In this document: positions 24,472-33,740 of the stretch, piece after piece
How positions within the stretch are numbered: the first letter of the stretch is position 1
How the letters are laid out: each line of letters starts with the position of its first letter
Assembly (NCBI RefSeq): GCF_033955345.1
Contig: NZ_CP138332.1
Span: forward strand, 3,720,001-3,784,000
Length of the DNA: 64,000 nucleotides
DNA from: Sphingobacterium bambusae
GTDB taxonomy: Bacteria > Bacteroidota > Bacteroidia > Sphingobacteriales > Sphingobacteriaceae
Reading direction: 5' to 3'
Position numbers and translations under genes: made by a program
The notes under the pieces: generated by a model
The model's database searches: none
Told to the model about the DNA's origin: nothing
What the model saw: only the letters and a program-made list of their open reading frames with translations

Positions 24472-26934
24472 CTAGCTGAATTTACCATCTTTCAAGCGAC
24501 GGTAGATGGACATTCCAAAGCCGATCGTCATGATGATGGTTCCGGCCCAGAAGAAATTGATAAATGGAAACTTGATGGCCTTAAACACCACCCATTTTTT
24601 CTCCGGAAGGGGTTTCTGATACAGCATGATTTCCAATTTATCTTCTTTCGGAAGGATATTGGTGAAACGGAAACGTAAGCCTTGTTCGGCAACGTCTTTG
24701 TTGAAATCGTAGCTGTTACCATCCTTAATTACAAATACGGGCTCTACGGGATAGGTTTTGTTATCTGCGGTCACAACCTTGATCTTCAGTCCTACAATAA
24801 TGTCGTCTGGTCCTTTCGGAATATTGTTGAGTTTGGCATCCCTATTAACGCCTTCGATAACGTAATAGCCACTACGGTAGCGTAGCGTATCGCCAATATT
24901 GACTTGGTAGGTTGCAGGTTCATCATAATCTTCATAACCTGTTTTCTCTTCTTCTGGCACGCCAGCGGCTTTTGCTTGAGAGTCTGATGCCGCCGCTGTA
25001 ATCAGCGTATAGATGTCATGTGTTATGCTATGGTGAGTGCCCGGTGTCCCGATTAAACCACCCATATCCGGATTGTTTTGTGCGAAAGGACGTAAGATAA
25101 ACGACTCTTTTACTTTGCCGCTTTCTTCATCCAGTTGCTCATATTTTATCTTGTAATATACATTGGGAGGAGCAACGCTGTCGCCAATATAGGTGACGCG
25201 GTAATCCCCCATTTGTACGGGCTCGTCTTGTGTCAAGAAAAGGTTTTCTCCCGGATCGGAGAACTTATCGCCTTCTTTTCCGAAGTTCTGAACGGCAATA
25301 TATTTGCTTTCGTTGACCGACATGACTTCATTCGTCGCCGCAGCGATCAACGCGCCCAATAGTAATAGGGCAAAGCCAATGTGTGCTACTGCAGATCCCG
25401 CCAATCGCCATTTACCCTTGAATGCATCCCCAAGTACACGCAGGTTGGCCAACAAACAGAATACACAGGTAAGCGTTAAGAGGATATACATCACGTTGCT
25501 GTATACTTTTGCAAAGTATACGATCAAGCCTGCGATAATCAAAGCCATCACGAACGATGCCAAGGTCGCTGCCCAAAATTTACGGCTATCCGTCTTCTTG
25601 TATTTGAGGAATTGGGTAAAGGCCGTCAGCAACATCACGACAACGGCAAAGGCACCTTGATATTTATTGTAGTGTGGTATAGGATCTATAGGCGGCGCTA
25701 CTTTCGTCCCGAATATCGCATTGAATACGGGGATGGACGTTGTCGCAATCATTTGCACACACGCTACAGTCAGCACTAATCCGCCGATAAACAGCCAAAA
25801 TTCCCTGGAATAAATGTCTTCTTCTTTTTGGGTTGAGGGCATTTCTTTATTGCGCAGTACTAAAAACAGGATGGTCACGAGCAGAAAGGTCACATTGAAA
25901 GTGATGAGCTGTCCCTGCATTCCCAAACTCGTGAAAGAGTGTACAGAGGTTTCGCCCAAGACGCCGCTTCGTGTTAAGTAGGAAGCGTAGATCACTAGCA
26001 CAAAGCTGATCAAGGCGAGGAAGGTCGCCGTAAAAAATCCGTGTCCGGAGTTTTTGTAAGCTACCATAACGTGCACCGCAGCGATCAGTGTCAACCAAGG
26101 GATAATGGAAACATTTTCCACGGGATCCCAAGCCCAAAAGCCACCGAAGTTAAGGGCTTCATAGGCCCAGAACGAGCCCATAATAATACCGGCTCCGAGC
26201 ACCATCACGGCAAAAAGCGCCCAAGGTAAGCCCGGCGTGATCCATTCTTTGAATCGTTTTGTCCATAAACCTGCCGCAGCGTAAGCGAAGGGGACAATCA
26301 TGGATGCAAAGCCCAAAAATAGGGTGGGTGGGTGAATTACCATCCAATAGTTCTGTAGGGTAGCATTCAATCCACTTCCATCGGCAATCATCGATAGGTA
26401 GTTGGGATCTTTAAAGATCGGTGCAGCTAGCGCATCCCGTAAAAGAATAAAAGGCGAACTACCAATTCTTGATCCGAAAACCTCGATGCCGATCAGCATG
26501 GAAGCCAGAAAGGATTGGCTTAGCATCACGAAAGTCATCACAGGCGACTCCCAGCTTTTGGCTTTAAATAGCAATACCGAGCCTAGAACCACCTGCCAAA
26601 ACATCCAAAGCCAAAAACTACCTTCTTGTCCTTCCCAAAAGGAGGAAATGATAAAATGTGTGGGCAAGGACCGCGAAGAGTGAGCCCAAGCGTAATGATA
26701 TTCGAAAAAGTGGTTGTAAATAATGTAAAAGAGCAGGGAACCAATCGAAACCACCGATAGGAGATTGGTCCAAAAACCGATACGTCCCATGGTGCGCCAA
26801 GCGCTGTTCTCAGGCTCTTGTGTAGCGAAAAAGTAACTGATACAAGATAGAATAGCAGAACCAAAGGCCAGAATCACAAAGAATTGCCCTATTTGTCCCG
26901 GTAGAAGATGCTCGCCAACGTAATTAACGTCCAT
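24472..26934 (-). CDS. Cytochrome c biogenesis protein, CcmF/CcsA type
   Basis: A multi-pass inner membrane protein of 820 residues. It takes haem from holo-CcmE and attaches it to apocytochrome c on the periplasmic side. The WWD-type haem-binding loop is visible as GGFWAWDPVENVS, and surrounding conserved His positions such as MVIHPPTLFLGF (about 185-200) fit CcmF. The last 270 residues form a large periplasmic domain followed by a final membrane helix. Bacteroidota keep this as one large protein. The ccmE gene is directly upstream on the same strand. Confidence 0.9.
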   Translation of the reverse strand: MDVNYVGEHLLPGQIGQFFVILAFGSAILSCISYFFATQEPENSAWRTMGRIGFWTNLLSVVSIGSLLFYIIYNHFFEYHYAWAHSSRSLPTHFIISSFWEGQEGSFWLWMFWQVVLGSVLLFKAKSWESPVMTFVMLSQSFLASMLIGIEVFGSRIGSSPFILLRDALAAPIFKDPNYLSMIADGSGLNATLQNYWMVIHPPTLFLGFASMIVPFAYAAAGLWTKRFKEWITPGLPWALFAVMVLGAGIIMGSFWAYEALNFGGFWAWDPVENVSIIPWLTLIAAVHVMVAYKNSGHGFFTATFLALISFVLVIYASYLTRSGVLGETSVHSFTSLGMQGQLITFNVTFLLVTILFLVLRNKEMPSTQKEEDIYSREFWLFIGGLVLTVACVQMIATTSIPVFNAIFGTKVAPPIDPIPHYNKYQGAFAVVVMLLTAFTQFLKYKKTDSRKFWAATLASFVMALIIAGLIVYFAKVYSNVMYILLTLTCVFCLLANLRVLGDAFKGKWRLAGSAVAHIGFALLLLGALIAAATNEVMSVNESKYIAVQNFGKEGDKFSDPGENLFLTQDEPVQMGDYRVTYIGDSVAPPNVYYKIKYEQLDEESGKVKESFILRPFAQNNPDMGGLIGTPGTHHSITHDIYTLITAAASDSQAKAAGVPEEEKTGYEDYDEPATYQVNIGDTLRYRSGYYVIEGVNRDAKLNNIPKGPDDIIVGLKIKVVTADNKTYPVEPVFVIKDGNSYDFNKDVAEQGLRFRFTNILPKEDKLEIMLYQKPLPEKKWVVFKAIKFPFINFFWAGTIIMTIGFGMSIYRRLKDGKFS

Positions 26935-27021
26935 TATTTAAATTAAAAAGTAAAAATTAAAAAGTAAAAATGCGATAGTGCCATTGTTGCTACGTGCACA
27001 AATGGATGCTCCATCGCTGTG

Positions 27022-27423
27022 CTACAAAGAGGCTGTGGTCTCGATCACCTCGACTTGATCTTTGTTATATTTTGAAGGACATTTCATCAAGATCTTACTC
27101 GCATGGAAAATGTTCCCGTCCATCCTTCCGGTCAATACGATCTGCTCCGAGCGTTCGATATCTTGCGGCTTGGAACCGTTAAATACGACCTGACATTCTG
27201 TGCTATCGTTGTCGTACATAAAAAACGAAAAATGATTAGCATCCTTCACCGGATCATAATGTAAGGCCTTCTCTTTATTCAATACCCCTACCACATAAAG
27301 CTCGGTTTGCTTCTCTTTTGCTTCTGTAAAAGTGGAATACGTACTCGAGTCTGTATAGATCACCAATATCATGGAAATCGCTACGGCAATAATAACAATT
27401 AAGATAATTGAGCTTTTCTTCAT
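27022..27423 (-). CDS. ccmE: Cytochrome c maturation haem chaperone CcmE, Cys-type variant
   Basis: CcmE is a membrane-anchored periplasmic OB-fold protein that carries haem covalently to the CcmF ligase. The 133 residues have one N-terminal anchor (about 4-22), and then VVGVLNKEK, VVFNGSKPQDI and LTGRMDG as in the family. The classic haem-linking His is replaced: the motif is MKCPSKYN, with Cys 115 and Tyr 119 (CxxxY). This Cys form is known from some archaea and sulfate reducers. It precedes the ccmF-like gene by 87 bp on the same strand. A TAATTTTG element at 27448-27455 may be its promoter. Confidence 0.88.
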   Translation of the reverse strand: MKKSSIILIVIIAVAISMILVIYTDSSTYSTFTEAKEKQTELYVVGVLNKEKALHYDPVKDANHFSFFMYDNDSTECQVVFNGSKPQDIERSEQIVLTGRMDGNIFHASKILMKCPSKYNKDQVEVIETTASL

Positions 27424-27632
27424 AGTGCACTATCTCTAAATAAAATACAAAATTACGAAATGCTTTCACAAGGAAGGAATTTGCCAAATTTTGCTTATTA
27501 TTTAGAATTGTTCTATAGAGTGCGGCACTCTTGTTTTAAGTCGTTGTTTACGAGGTTTTTGTTTCTTTTGCTGTGGCGAACTTCTCGTATAGTTCAGGTT
27601 GTGGATATCAAAATTACACAAGGCTAACAATA

Positions 27633-28859
27633 TCAGCTTATTTCTTGAGGTTGGAAAGGCTCTTTGGAGAGCCGTGTAACGAGCATGGCCGCGACGGTAT
27701 CGCCTGTTGCATTCAGGATTGTTGCCAGTGGATCTACTAAGGTACCGATGATCATTACCGCCGGAATGGCTTCCGTTGGCAATCCATAGACGGAAATCAT
27801 AAGCATCTCGCCCATGTAACCACCGTTGGGGATGCCTCCGGCCACAATGGTAACCAGCACCGTGATGCCTATTGCGGTGATGATTGTGCCCCATTCAAAG
27901 AAGTTCCATCCCAGCATGGCAAAAGCGACATAAATCTTGAGTATCGACGAGATAGCCGAGCCATTTTTATAGAGCGTATTTCCCAAGGGAATCACCACAT
28001 TGGCAATGGCTGCTGGAATACCGATCTTCTTGGCGGCACTTAAGTTGGCGGGCATTGTGGCTAGGCTGCTGCAGGTACTCAATGCGGTTAGGGAAGGCAC
28101 GATGTTGTTTTTCCAAAAGATTGCAGGGCCTTTTTTTCCGTAGGCCAAAAAAGCATAAAGACTAAAGAACAGCAGAAAGAACAGCGTGCCGAAGCTGTAG
28201 TAAAGGGCCATGGGCTTAGCATAGAAGCCGAAAAGTTGTGGACCAATGGTCTTTACCTGGAAGGCGAAGTAGGCGCCCAAGCCTACTGGGGCAGCCTTCA
28301 TCAGCAGCAACAGCAGCTGCTTCATTACTTCATTCCCCGCTTGCAGGAAATTTACGAATGCGTTAGCGGCAGTGCCGGCGCGTCGAGCAGAAATACCAAC
28401 AAGGAAAGCGAATATCACAAAGGCCAACATGCTTTGTCGCGATAGCAGATCGTTGAACTCGGATACGGTTAGAAAACTTACGATACGGTCGCCCCAACTG
28501 CTGTTGTCGGCCATGGGATTTTCCACCCCGCCTGCTGGTGCGATGCCTGCATTAACCGGAAATAAGTACAGTGCGACAATGGTTGCGATCGACGCTAAAA
28601 CGATCGTCACCAAAAAAACGACACTCATTAATCCGATGATCTTACCTAGTTTTTGTTCGCCCTGTATATTGGCTACCGACGAGGAGATTGCGAAAAACAA
28701 CAGCGGAATAATGGATACGAATAGTAGGTTCAGGAAAATGTCACCTAGTGGTTTGATGTAGTCGACCACGTTTGGAATCCATAACCCGACAATGCTCCCT
28801 AAGCTAATACCTAAAAGAAGGAGGAGTATACTTCCGTAATTTTCTAGAATCTTACCCAT
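27633..28859 (-). CDS. Dicarboxylate/amino acid:cation symporter (DAACS family)
   Basis: A 408-residue inner-membrane secondary transporter of the GltP/DctA family, driven by Na+ or H+. The serine-rich reentrant hairpin reads LSTCSSLATMPANL. A GGIPNGGYMGEM segment and the substrate-binding VDPLATILNATGDT match the second hairpin and helix 8. The helix 7 motif is PLGNTLYKNGSAI instead of the usual NMDGT, which may change cation or substrate preference. Substrate (glutamate, aspartate, succinate or other) cannot be assigned. It stands alone between ccmE and mnmD. Confidence 0.87.
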   Translation of the reverse strand: MGKILENYGSILLLLLGISLGSIVGLWIPNVVDYIKPLGDIFLNLLFVSIIPLLFFAISSSVANIQGEQKLGKIIGLMSVVFLVTIVLASIATIVALYLFPVNAGIAPAGGVENPMADNSSWGDRIVSFLTVSEFNDLLSRQSMLAFVIFAFLVGISARRAGTAANAFVNFLQAGNEVMKQLLLLLMKAAPVGLGAYFAFQVKTIGPQLFGFYAKPMALYYSFGTLFFLLFFSLYAFLAYGKKGPAIFWKNNIVPSLTALSTCSSLATMPANLSAAKKIGIPAAIANVVIPLGNTLYKNGSAISSILKIYVAFAMLGWNFFEWGTIITAIGITVLVTIVAGGIPNGGYMGEMLMISVYGLPTEAIPAVMIIGTLVDPLATILNATGDTVAAMLVTRLSKEPFQPQEIS

Positions 28860-28887
28860 GCTCAGGCTAAAATACTTGTTTTTTATT

Positions 28888-28895
28888 TAGTTTTG
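28888..28895 (+). promoter_or_regulatory. -7 promoter element that decides the mnmD start
   Basis: TAGTTTTG matches TAnnTTTG. An in-frame GTG at 28895 overlaps this element and cannot be transcribed as a start, so the ATG at 28916 is the likely one. Confidence 0.55.
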
Positions 28896-28915
28896 TGATA
28901 AAAAAATCTGCAAGT

Positions 28916-29581
28916 ATGGAATTCGTTATTACGGGAGATGGGTCGTCTACGCTCTACCATCCAGAGGTAGGGGAGCATTACCATTCTAAGCATGGGGCGC
29001 TGCAGGAAAGTCGTCATGTGTTTTTGGAGACAGGACTGGCTTTTTTCTTGCAAAAGGAGGATATCAAGGAGGCTGCCGTGCTGGAAGTGGGTTTTGGTAC
29101 AGGATTGAATTTCCTGCTGACGGCAGATTACGCCGCTAAAGCGGAGGTTGCTATCAACTACTGCGGTATTGAAGCTTTTCCTTTAGAAGAAGCGCTAATT
29201 TTCGCAACAGGCTACGATCAATTCGTGCATGCAGACCTGTGGCACACATTCACCGAACAGTATGGACCCGCTTTACAGCAGAAGGTGATGGTATCACCAC
29301 AGGTACAGTTGCATATTGCCCATGAAAAGTTGTTGAATTTTACAAGTGACGATAAATTTGACGTTATTTATTTTGATGCCTTTGCGGCTATTCATCAGCC
29401 CGAAATGTGGACAGATGAAGCGCTGGCCAAGGTTTGTTCCTTTTTGAAAGTCGGTGGTGTATTCGTCACCTATGCAATTACTGGCAATTTGAAGCGTTCC
29501 ATGAAAGCGCTTGGCTTTGCTGTGGAGAAAGCTCCCGGCGCACCTGGAAAACGGGAAATGTTGCGTGCAATAAAAATGTAA
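28916..29581 (+). CDS. mnmD: tRNA 5-(methylaminomethyl)-2-thiouridine34 methyltransferase
   Basis: A SAM-dependent methyltransferase of 221 residues that makes the last methyl transfer in mnm5(s2)U34 of tRNAs for Lys, Glu, Gln and similar. In enterobacteria this is the N-terminal domain of the MnmC fusion. Here it stands alone, as in most Bacteroidota. Visible motifs are HSKHGALQESRHVFLE, the SAM site EVGFGTGLNFLL, and YFDAFAAIHQPEMW. The last residues GAPGKREMLRAIK match the family end. It links functionally to the two tRNA-Gln (TTG) genes in this window, whose wobble U is a target. Confidence 0.92.
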   Translation: MEFVITGDGSSTLYHPEVGEHYHSKHGALQESRHVFLETGLAFFLQKEDIKEAAVLEVGFGTGLNFLLTADYAAKAEVAINYCGIEAFPLEEALIFATGYDQFVHADLWHTFTEQYGPALQQKVMVSPQVQLHIAHEKLLNFTSDDKFDVIYFDAFAAIHQPEMWTDEALAKVCSFLKVGGVFVTYAITGNLKRSMKALGFAVEKAPGAPGKREMLRAIKM

Positions 29582-29632
29582 TAGTCAACGAGGGATGGAG
29601 GGGCAAGGTGACTATCGCCATATTGGTAAAAA

Positions 29633-29668
29633 GACGAGGTGACAAAAAATATTTTTTGTCACCTCGTC
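29633..29668. terminator. Perfect 36-bp palindrome acting as bidirectional terminator
   Basis: GACGAGGTGACAAAAAAT (29633-29650) and its exact reverse complement (29651-29668) abut without a spacer. The G/C-rich outer stem and A6/T6 interior form a long hairpin between the convergent mnmD and FKBP genes. Confidence 0.8.
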
Positions 29669-29686
29669 ACTTTAGGTACTTTATAT

Positions 29687-30190
29687 CTATTCGTGTCCTG
29701 AGTGGCCATCAGCACCATGCGCATGTCCATGTGCCAATTCTTCTTCTGTTGCAGGACGTACTGCTAGAACTTCAATATCAAAATTTAACGTTTTACCAGC
29801 CATCGGGTGGTTTAAGTCGGCGATAACAGCTTCAGGAGTTACCTCGATAACCACAGCACGGAACTGATTGCCTTGGTTGTCTTGCAAAGGCAATACTTCA
29901 CCTACTGGAGGAAGTCCGGTTTCGTTGAACATATCTGCAGGAAGTTGTGCTACTGCGCGATCGTCTTTCTCGCCATAAGCATCAATAGCTTCAAGCGTGA
30001 AAGATGTTTTGTCGCCTTCACCCAAGCCAGCGATATTTTCCTCAAACTTAGGCAACATCATACCTACGCCATATAGAAAAGTTAAAGGGTTTTCATTTGT
30101 CGTTTCTTCCACAAAAGTTTTTTCTCCGTTTTCTTCGATTGTGTGAAGTTTGTAATTCAACGTGACTACGTTGTTGTTTTCTATTGCCAT
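29687..30190 (-). CDS. FKBP-type peptidyl-prolyl isomerase, SlyD-like
   Basis: A 167-residue SlyD-type prolyl isomerase/chaperone. The FKBP half-sites are VVTLNYKLHTIEENGE at the N-terminus and FLYGVGMMLPKFEENIAGLGEGDK. An insert-in-flap domain follows (about 70-130), and then NHPMAGKTLNFDIEVLAVRPA closes the FKBP fold. The last 15 residues are His-rich (HGHAHGADGHSGHE), as in SlyD proteins that bind nickel or zinc. It should be cytosolic. Only 5 bp separate it from the upstream DUF255 gene, so it is the second gene of that operon. Confidence 0.92.
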   Translation of the reverse strand: MAIENNNVVTLNYKLHTIEENGEKTFVEETTNENPLTFLYGVGMMLPKFEENIAGLGEGDKTSFTLEAIDAYGEKDDRAVAQLPADMFNETGLPPVGEVLPLQDNQGNQFRAVVIEVTPEAVIADLNHPMAGKTLNFDIEVLAVRPATEEELAHGHAHGADGHSGHE

Positions 30191-30195
30191 TTTGC

Positions 30196-32226
30196 TTAAT
30201 TTATTTGGGATGAATCCCAGTTATCATTTAATAACTGCAGCAGGTCTACCACAGATGTTTGCGGTAAGCTACAGGTCTTATTTCGACAAAGGTATGCTTT
30301 TGATTGCAAACCTTCTTTATCCTTTAACAAAGGTAGGCTACTTTTTGTTCCTCCCATGGTGATTTTATTAGGAATATAGCTTTTGTCCAGTGTTTTGCGC
30401 CAGGTAAGCGCTTCCTCGCCGGTGAGTGCAATCTCATTGTTGCCATACACATGCTCCAGCAGCTGTATGGCCCAATTTGAATAGGCGGAGCCGTATTGTT
30501 TGATGTGCGGAAATACATTTGCGAAAACCTGATCGGCGATGGCGAGGTAATCATCCTTATCCCACATCTCCGCAAGGCGATAGAGGTTGCGCACCATCGT
30601 GGAAGAAGAGGCAGGGATCACATTATCCATGATCTCGCTTTTGCGACTGATCAACTGTTCGCTGGCGGCTGTAGAGGTGTAATAAAAGGTAGCTTCGTCA
30701 CGATCGTAAAAAAGGTTTATAGCCTGATCGCTGAGGCGAAGGGTGTCGTGTAGCCATTGCTCGTCGAAGGTTGCTTCGTAAAGGGCAATAAAAGCTTCGA
30801 TGGTGAAAGCATAGTCGTCTAGAAAGGCCGTAATTTCACGGTTTTGATCAGCAGGCTGATGGAGCAAAATGTCTGCCGCAAAACAGTGGTTGCGAATAAA
30901 ATTAGCCGTTTGTTGGGCAAGCAGCAGATAATCGTCTATTTGGAACACGCGATAGGCATCGACGAAGCCTTTCAAGAGCAAGGCATTCCAACTGGTCAAT
31001 TGTTTATGGTCCAGTCCCGGTCTAATTCGTTTTTCACGATATTCGTACAGCTTCTGCTTAGTTTCTTGAAGATAAGCCTCCCATTCAACTTCGCTAAAGC
31101 CACTTTCCAAGGCGAGGCGGTCTGCATCCATGCTACAGTTTAAGACGTTGGTGCTTTCTTCTTCCCAATTGCCCGCTTCGCTGATGTTATAGTACGCAAT
31201 AAACAATGCCGCGTCGTCGCCCAATACTTCTTCGAGTTCTGCCTGTTGGAAACTGTAGTATTTGCCCTCAACGCCTTCGCTATCGGCATCTAGGGCCGCG
31301 TAAAATCCGCCATTTGCTGCTTGCATTTCGCGTTTTGCCCATCTGATCGTTTCGGCCACCACGCGTTGATACTTTGCGTTGGGGCGTTGCTGATGAGCCT
31401 CGGCATAGAGCGATAGCAACTGCCCATTGTCATAAAGCATTTTTTCAAAATGAGGGATGTGCCATTTCCCGTCTACAGAATAGCGAGCAAAGCCACCACC
31501 GATATGGTCGTAGATACCACCGTTGGCAATTTTTTCCAAAGTGAAATGTACATGCTGTAGGATATCATCGTCTTTCGCCAGCACGCCATAGCGCAAGAAA
31601 AATGACCAATTGTTCGGTAAGGGAAATTTAGGAACACGATTGTATCCAGCATCCTCTCTGTCAAATTGTGCTTTCCATGGCGCAACGACCGCTTCTAGGT
31701 CATCTGTTGTGTAAGCTGCGGGAATACGGGCTATCGGAAGGCGTTCGGCTTTGTGAATGCCTTCGGTGAGGCGTGCCGCGTAGTCTATGGCTACCTCTGG
31801 CGTATCTTCCCACATTTGGGCGATTTGCAATAAAACCTGCTGCCAGTCGTGCGGCCGGAAGTAGGTGCCTCCGTAAATTGGTCGCCCATCAGGCAAGCAA
31901 ATGCAGTTCAACGGCCATCCACCAGCATTGGTCATCAACTGCACGGCAATCATGTAGATCTGATCGATATCAGGTCGCTCTTCGCGATCGATCTTGATAG
32001 ATACATAAAATCGATTCATCGTCTCGGCAATAGCCTCATTTTCGAAACTCTCCCGCTCCATAACATGGCACCAATGGCAGGCCGAATAACCGATACTTAC
32101 GATGATCAGTTTGTTTTCGTCCTTGGCCTTTTGTAGTGCTTCCGATCCCCAGGGCATCCATTCTACTGGGTTTTCCGCATGTTGCTGTAGATAAGGGGAG
32201 TTTTCTTGTTGAAGTTTATTTGCCAT
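30196..32226 (-). CDS. DUF255 thioredoxin-fold protein with (alpha/alpha)6 domain
   Basis: A 676-residue protein of the YyaL/spermatogenesis-associated protein 20 family. Residues 1-170 form a thioredoxin-like domain with [17 protein letters not shown], a CxxC motif, and a [12 protein letters not shown] segment. The rest is a glycosidase-like (alpha/alpha)6 barrel with [17 protein letters not shown] and [12 protein letters not shown]. The thioredoxin part keeps both cysteines. The physiological reaction is not established. No signal peptide is seen. It is followed after 5 bp by the SlyD-like FKBP gene, which hints at a protein-quality role for the pair. Confidence 0.9.
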   Translation of the reverse strand: MANKLQQENSPYLQQHAENPVEWMPWGSEALQKAKDENKLIIVSIGYSACHWCHVMERESFENEAIAETMNRFYVSIKIDREERPDIDQIYMIAVQLMTNAGGWPLNCICLPDGRPIYGGTYFRPHDWQQVLLQIAQMWEDTPEVAIDYAARLTEGIHKAERLPIARIPAAYTTDDLEAVVAPWKAQFDREDAGYNRVPKFPLPNNWSFFLRYGVLAKDDDILQHVHFTLEKIANGGIYDHIGGGFARYSVDGKWHIPHFEKMLYDNGQLLSLYAEAHQQRPNAKYQRVVAETIRWAKREMQAANGGFYAALDADSEGVEGKYYSFQQAELEEVLGDDAALFIAYYNISEAGNWEEESTNVLNCSMDADRLALESGFSEVEWEAYLQETKQKLYEYREKRIRPGLDHKQLTSWNALLLKGFVDAYRVFQIDDYLLLAQQTANFIRNHCFAADILLHQPADQNREITAFLDDYAFTIEAFIALYEATFDEQWLHDTLRLSDQAINLFYDRDEATFYYTSTAASEQLISRKSEIMDNVIPASSSTMVRNLYRLAEMWDKDDYLAIADQVFANVFPHIKQYGSAYSNWAIQLLEHVYGNNEIALTGEEALTWRKTLDKSYIPNKITMGGTKSSLPLLKDKEGLQSKAYLCRNKTCSLPQTSVVDLLQLLNDNWDSSQIN

Positions 32227-32301
32227 AGCAACGAAGGTACGTAAATTTTAAAAACTAGGAATTACAGCTATCGCCTCCAACTAATACGCTCGTGTACAAG
32301 A

Positions 32302-32805
32302 TTAGATCGACTCGTCAACAATCGCATCCAAATGAGCGGTATTTGCGGATAATGTCGAGTAGTCAAGTCCTTCTTCTAAGGTCAAGCAGGCAACATGAGC
32401 CGTCTTTAGGTTGATATAGTCGTCGGCAATATAATCAACCAAATCGGAGAGCCCCGGATTATGTCCGAACAACAATACGCGATCATATTGTGCTGGTATA
32501 TCATTTAGTCGTTTTAAGATTAAGAGATAATGGGCCTCATAGATGGATGGCTCCCACATGATCCTGTCTTCGGGATAGCCGAGCGTGCGTGCAAAGATTA
32601 GGGCGGTTTGCGCTGCACGGTTGGCCGTAGATGAAATAATTAACGTACGCTCATCCGCAAGGGAGATTTTCTTCTTTATCTTTTCTGATACCAAATGAGA
32701 TCGTGCAATTCCTTTTTCTACGAGATCACGGCTAAAATCATCCTTCGTAAAAGAATGTTCTTCTGCCGTTCCATGTCGGATGATATAGAGTGATTTTGTT
32801 TCCAT
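32302..32805 (-). CDS. SixA-like histidine phosphatase
   Basis: A 167-residue histidine-phosphatase-fold protein. The catalytic start is LYIIRHGTAEEHS, with RHG. Later residues include ISSTANRAAQTALIFA and the second catalytic His in LLFGHNPGLSDLVDY. Size and layout match SixA, which removes phosphate from phosphohistidine in HPt domains, but small-molecule substrates are equally possible. It stands just before the glycan locus on the same strand, about 80 bp after the fucosyltransferase end, with no evident functional link. Confidence 0.88.
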   Translation of the reverse strand: METKSLYIIRHGTAEEHSFTKDDFSRDLVEKGIARSHLVSEKIKKKISLADERTLIISSTANRAAQTALIFARTLGYPEDRIMWEPSIYEAHYLLILKRLNDIPAQYDRVLLFGHNPGLSDLVDYIADDYINLKTAHVACLTLEEGLDYSTLSANTAHLDAIVDESI

Positions 32806-32882
32806 AGCTAAATATAAGGAAGTACACTATTTAATGCCAAATTTTAATTATCACTAGCTGATTACGCTTCGTTTAAATATCT

Positions 32883-33740
32883 TTAAAATGTTATAAATGA
32901 GGGTAGGATTAACCCTGACGTGTCTACCGAATCGTCATTTACCCATTTTTTAGGTGATATAACAATCTTATCTGGGCTAGCTTGCAACCAAGCCCCCCAC
33001 CAGCTAAAACTACTGTTCGCTATAATGAAATGTTTGCACATGCTCATCAATTGCATGTCAATGTAGCTGTCGCGCCCCGTATTCCAATCGACAAATACGG
33101 CGTTTAGATTTCCAAATTGTTCCTTGCACCAAGCAATATCATTCGAAAAAATAACGAAAAGGGGGGATTCCACTTGTTCATTGATGTAATCAATACTTTT
33201 CTTATAGTATTCCTCGTCGCAAAGCCCCCCTAAGATCGGATGTTGTATATAATCTCCTCTGCGGACGTGTAATGCTACGCTGCTGTTTTCCTTTATACGT
33301 TTTGCTAAAGAAATATTTTTCTCATCGCTCATTTCTGGAAAACGAAAGGCGGCTCGAATGTCTTTTTCTATTGCTTGGAAGTAATTGATATGTTGCCAGT
33401 ATCCCCAGTAATATTTGCTTTTTGTTTCTTCGAGCACCTGTTTGTGGAATACAAATTGAGGGAATTCTTCCCAATAAGCATCTTTTGCATTATATAAACG
33501 TCGAAGCTTTCGCCATATCCATTTTCGATTTTCTGGGAGTAACAATCGTAGGTCGAACGTTGATGCAGGCTTTAGATGAATGTTGAATATTTTCTCCAAT
33601 TCAAAACCATTGTGTAGGGCGTAGGATTCAAAATCACTTAGATCCGCTTTTACATTTTTAAAATGTTTTTCAAGCGATAGGTAAAATGCGTATTGGAACA
33701 TCTGGTTTCCTAATCCACCGAGAAACTTTACAACTTTCAT
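32883..33740 (-). CDS. Alpha-1,2-fucosyltransferase-like protein (GT11)
   Basis: A 285-residue inverting glycosyltransferase of family GT11, related to bacterial WbsJ/FutC that add fucose to galactose. Motif I appears as SVALHVRRGDYIQHP, the GDP-fucose-binding HxRRGDY. LGGLGNQMFQYAFYL at the N-terminus and NSSFSWWGAWL near the C-terminus are the other two conserved blocks. Its ATG overlaps the stop of the preceding GT2 gene as ATGA, so the two are translationally coupled. It would place fucose on a surface glycan; the acceptor is unknown. Confidence 0.92.
   Translation of the reverse strand: MKVVKFLGGLGNQMFQYAFYLSLEKHFKNVKADLSDFESYALHNGFELEKIFNIHLKPASTFDLRLLLPENRKWIWRKLRRLYNAKDAYWEEFPQFVFHKQVLEETKSKYYWGYWQHINYFQAIEKDIRAAFRFPEMSDEKNISLAKRIKENSSVALHVRRGDYIQHPILGGLCDEEYYKKSIDYINEQVESPLFVIFSNDIAWCKEQFGNLNAVFVDWNTGRDSYIDMQLMSMCKHFIIANSSFSWWGAWLQASPDKIVISPKKWVNDDSVDTSGLILPSFITF

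Noticed and set aside
26939-26970. Two-copy A-rich tandem repeat before the ccmF-like gene
   Set aside because: A short A/T-rich doublet of about 14 bp. No third copy or conserved structure is seen, so it is likely slippage.
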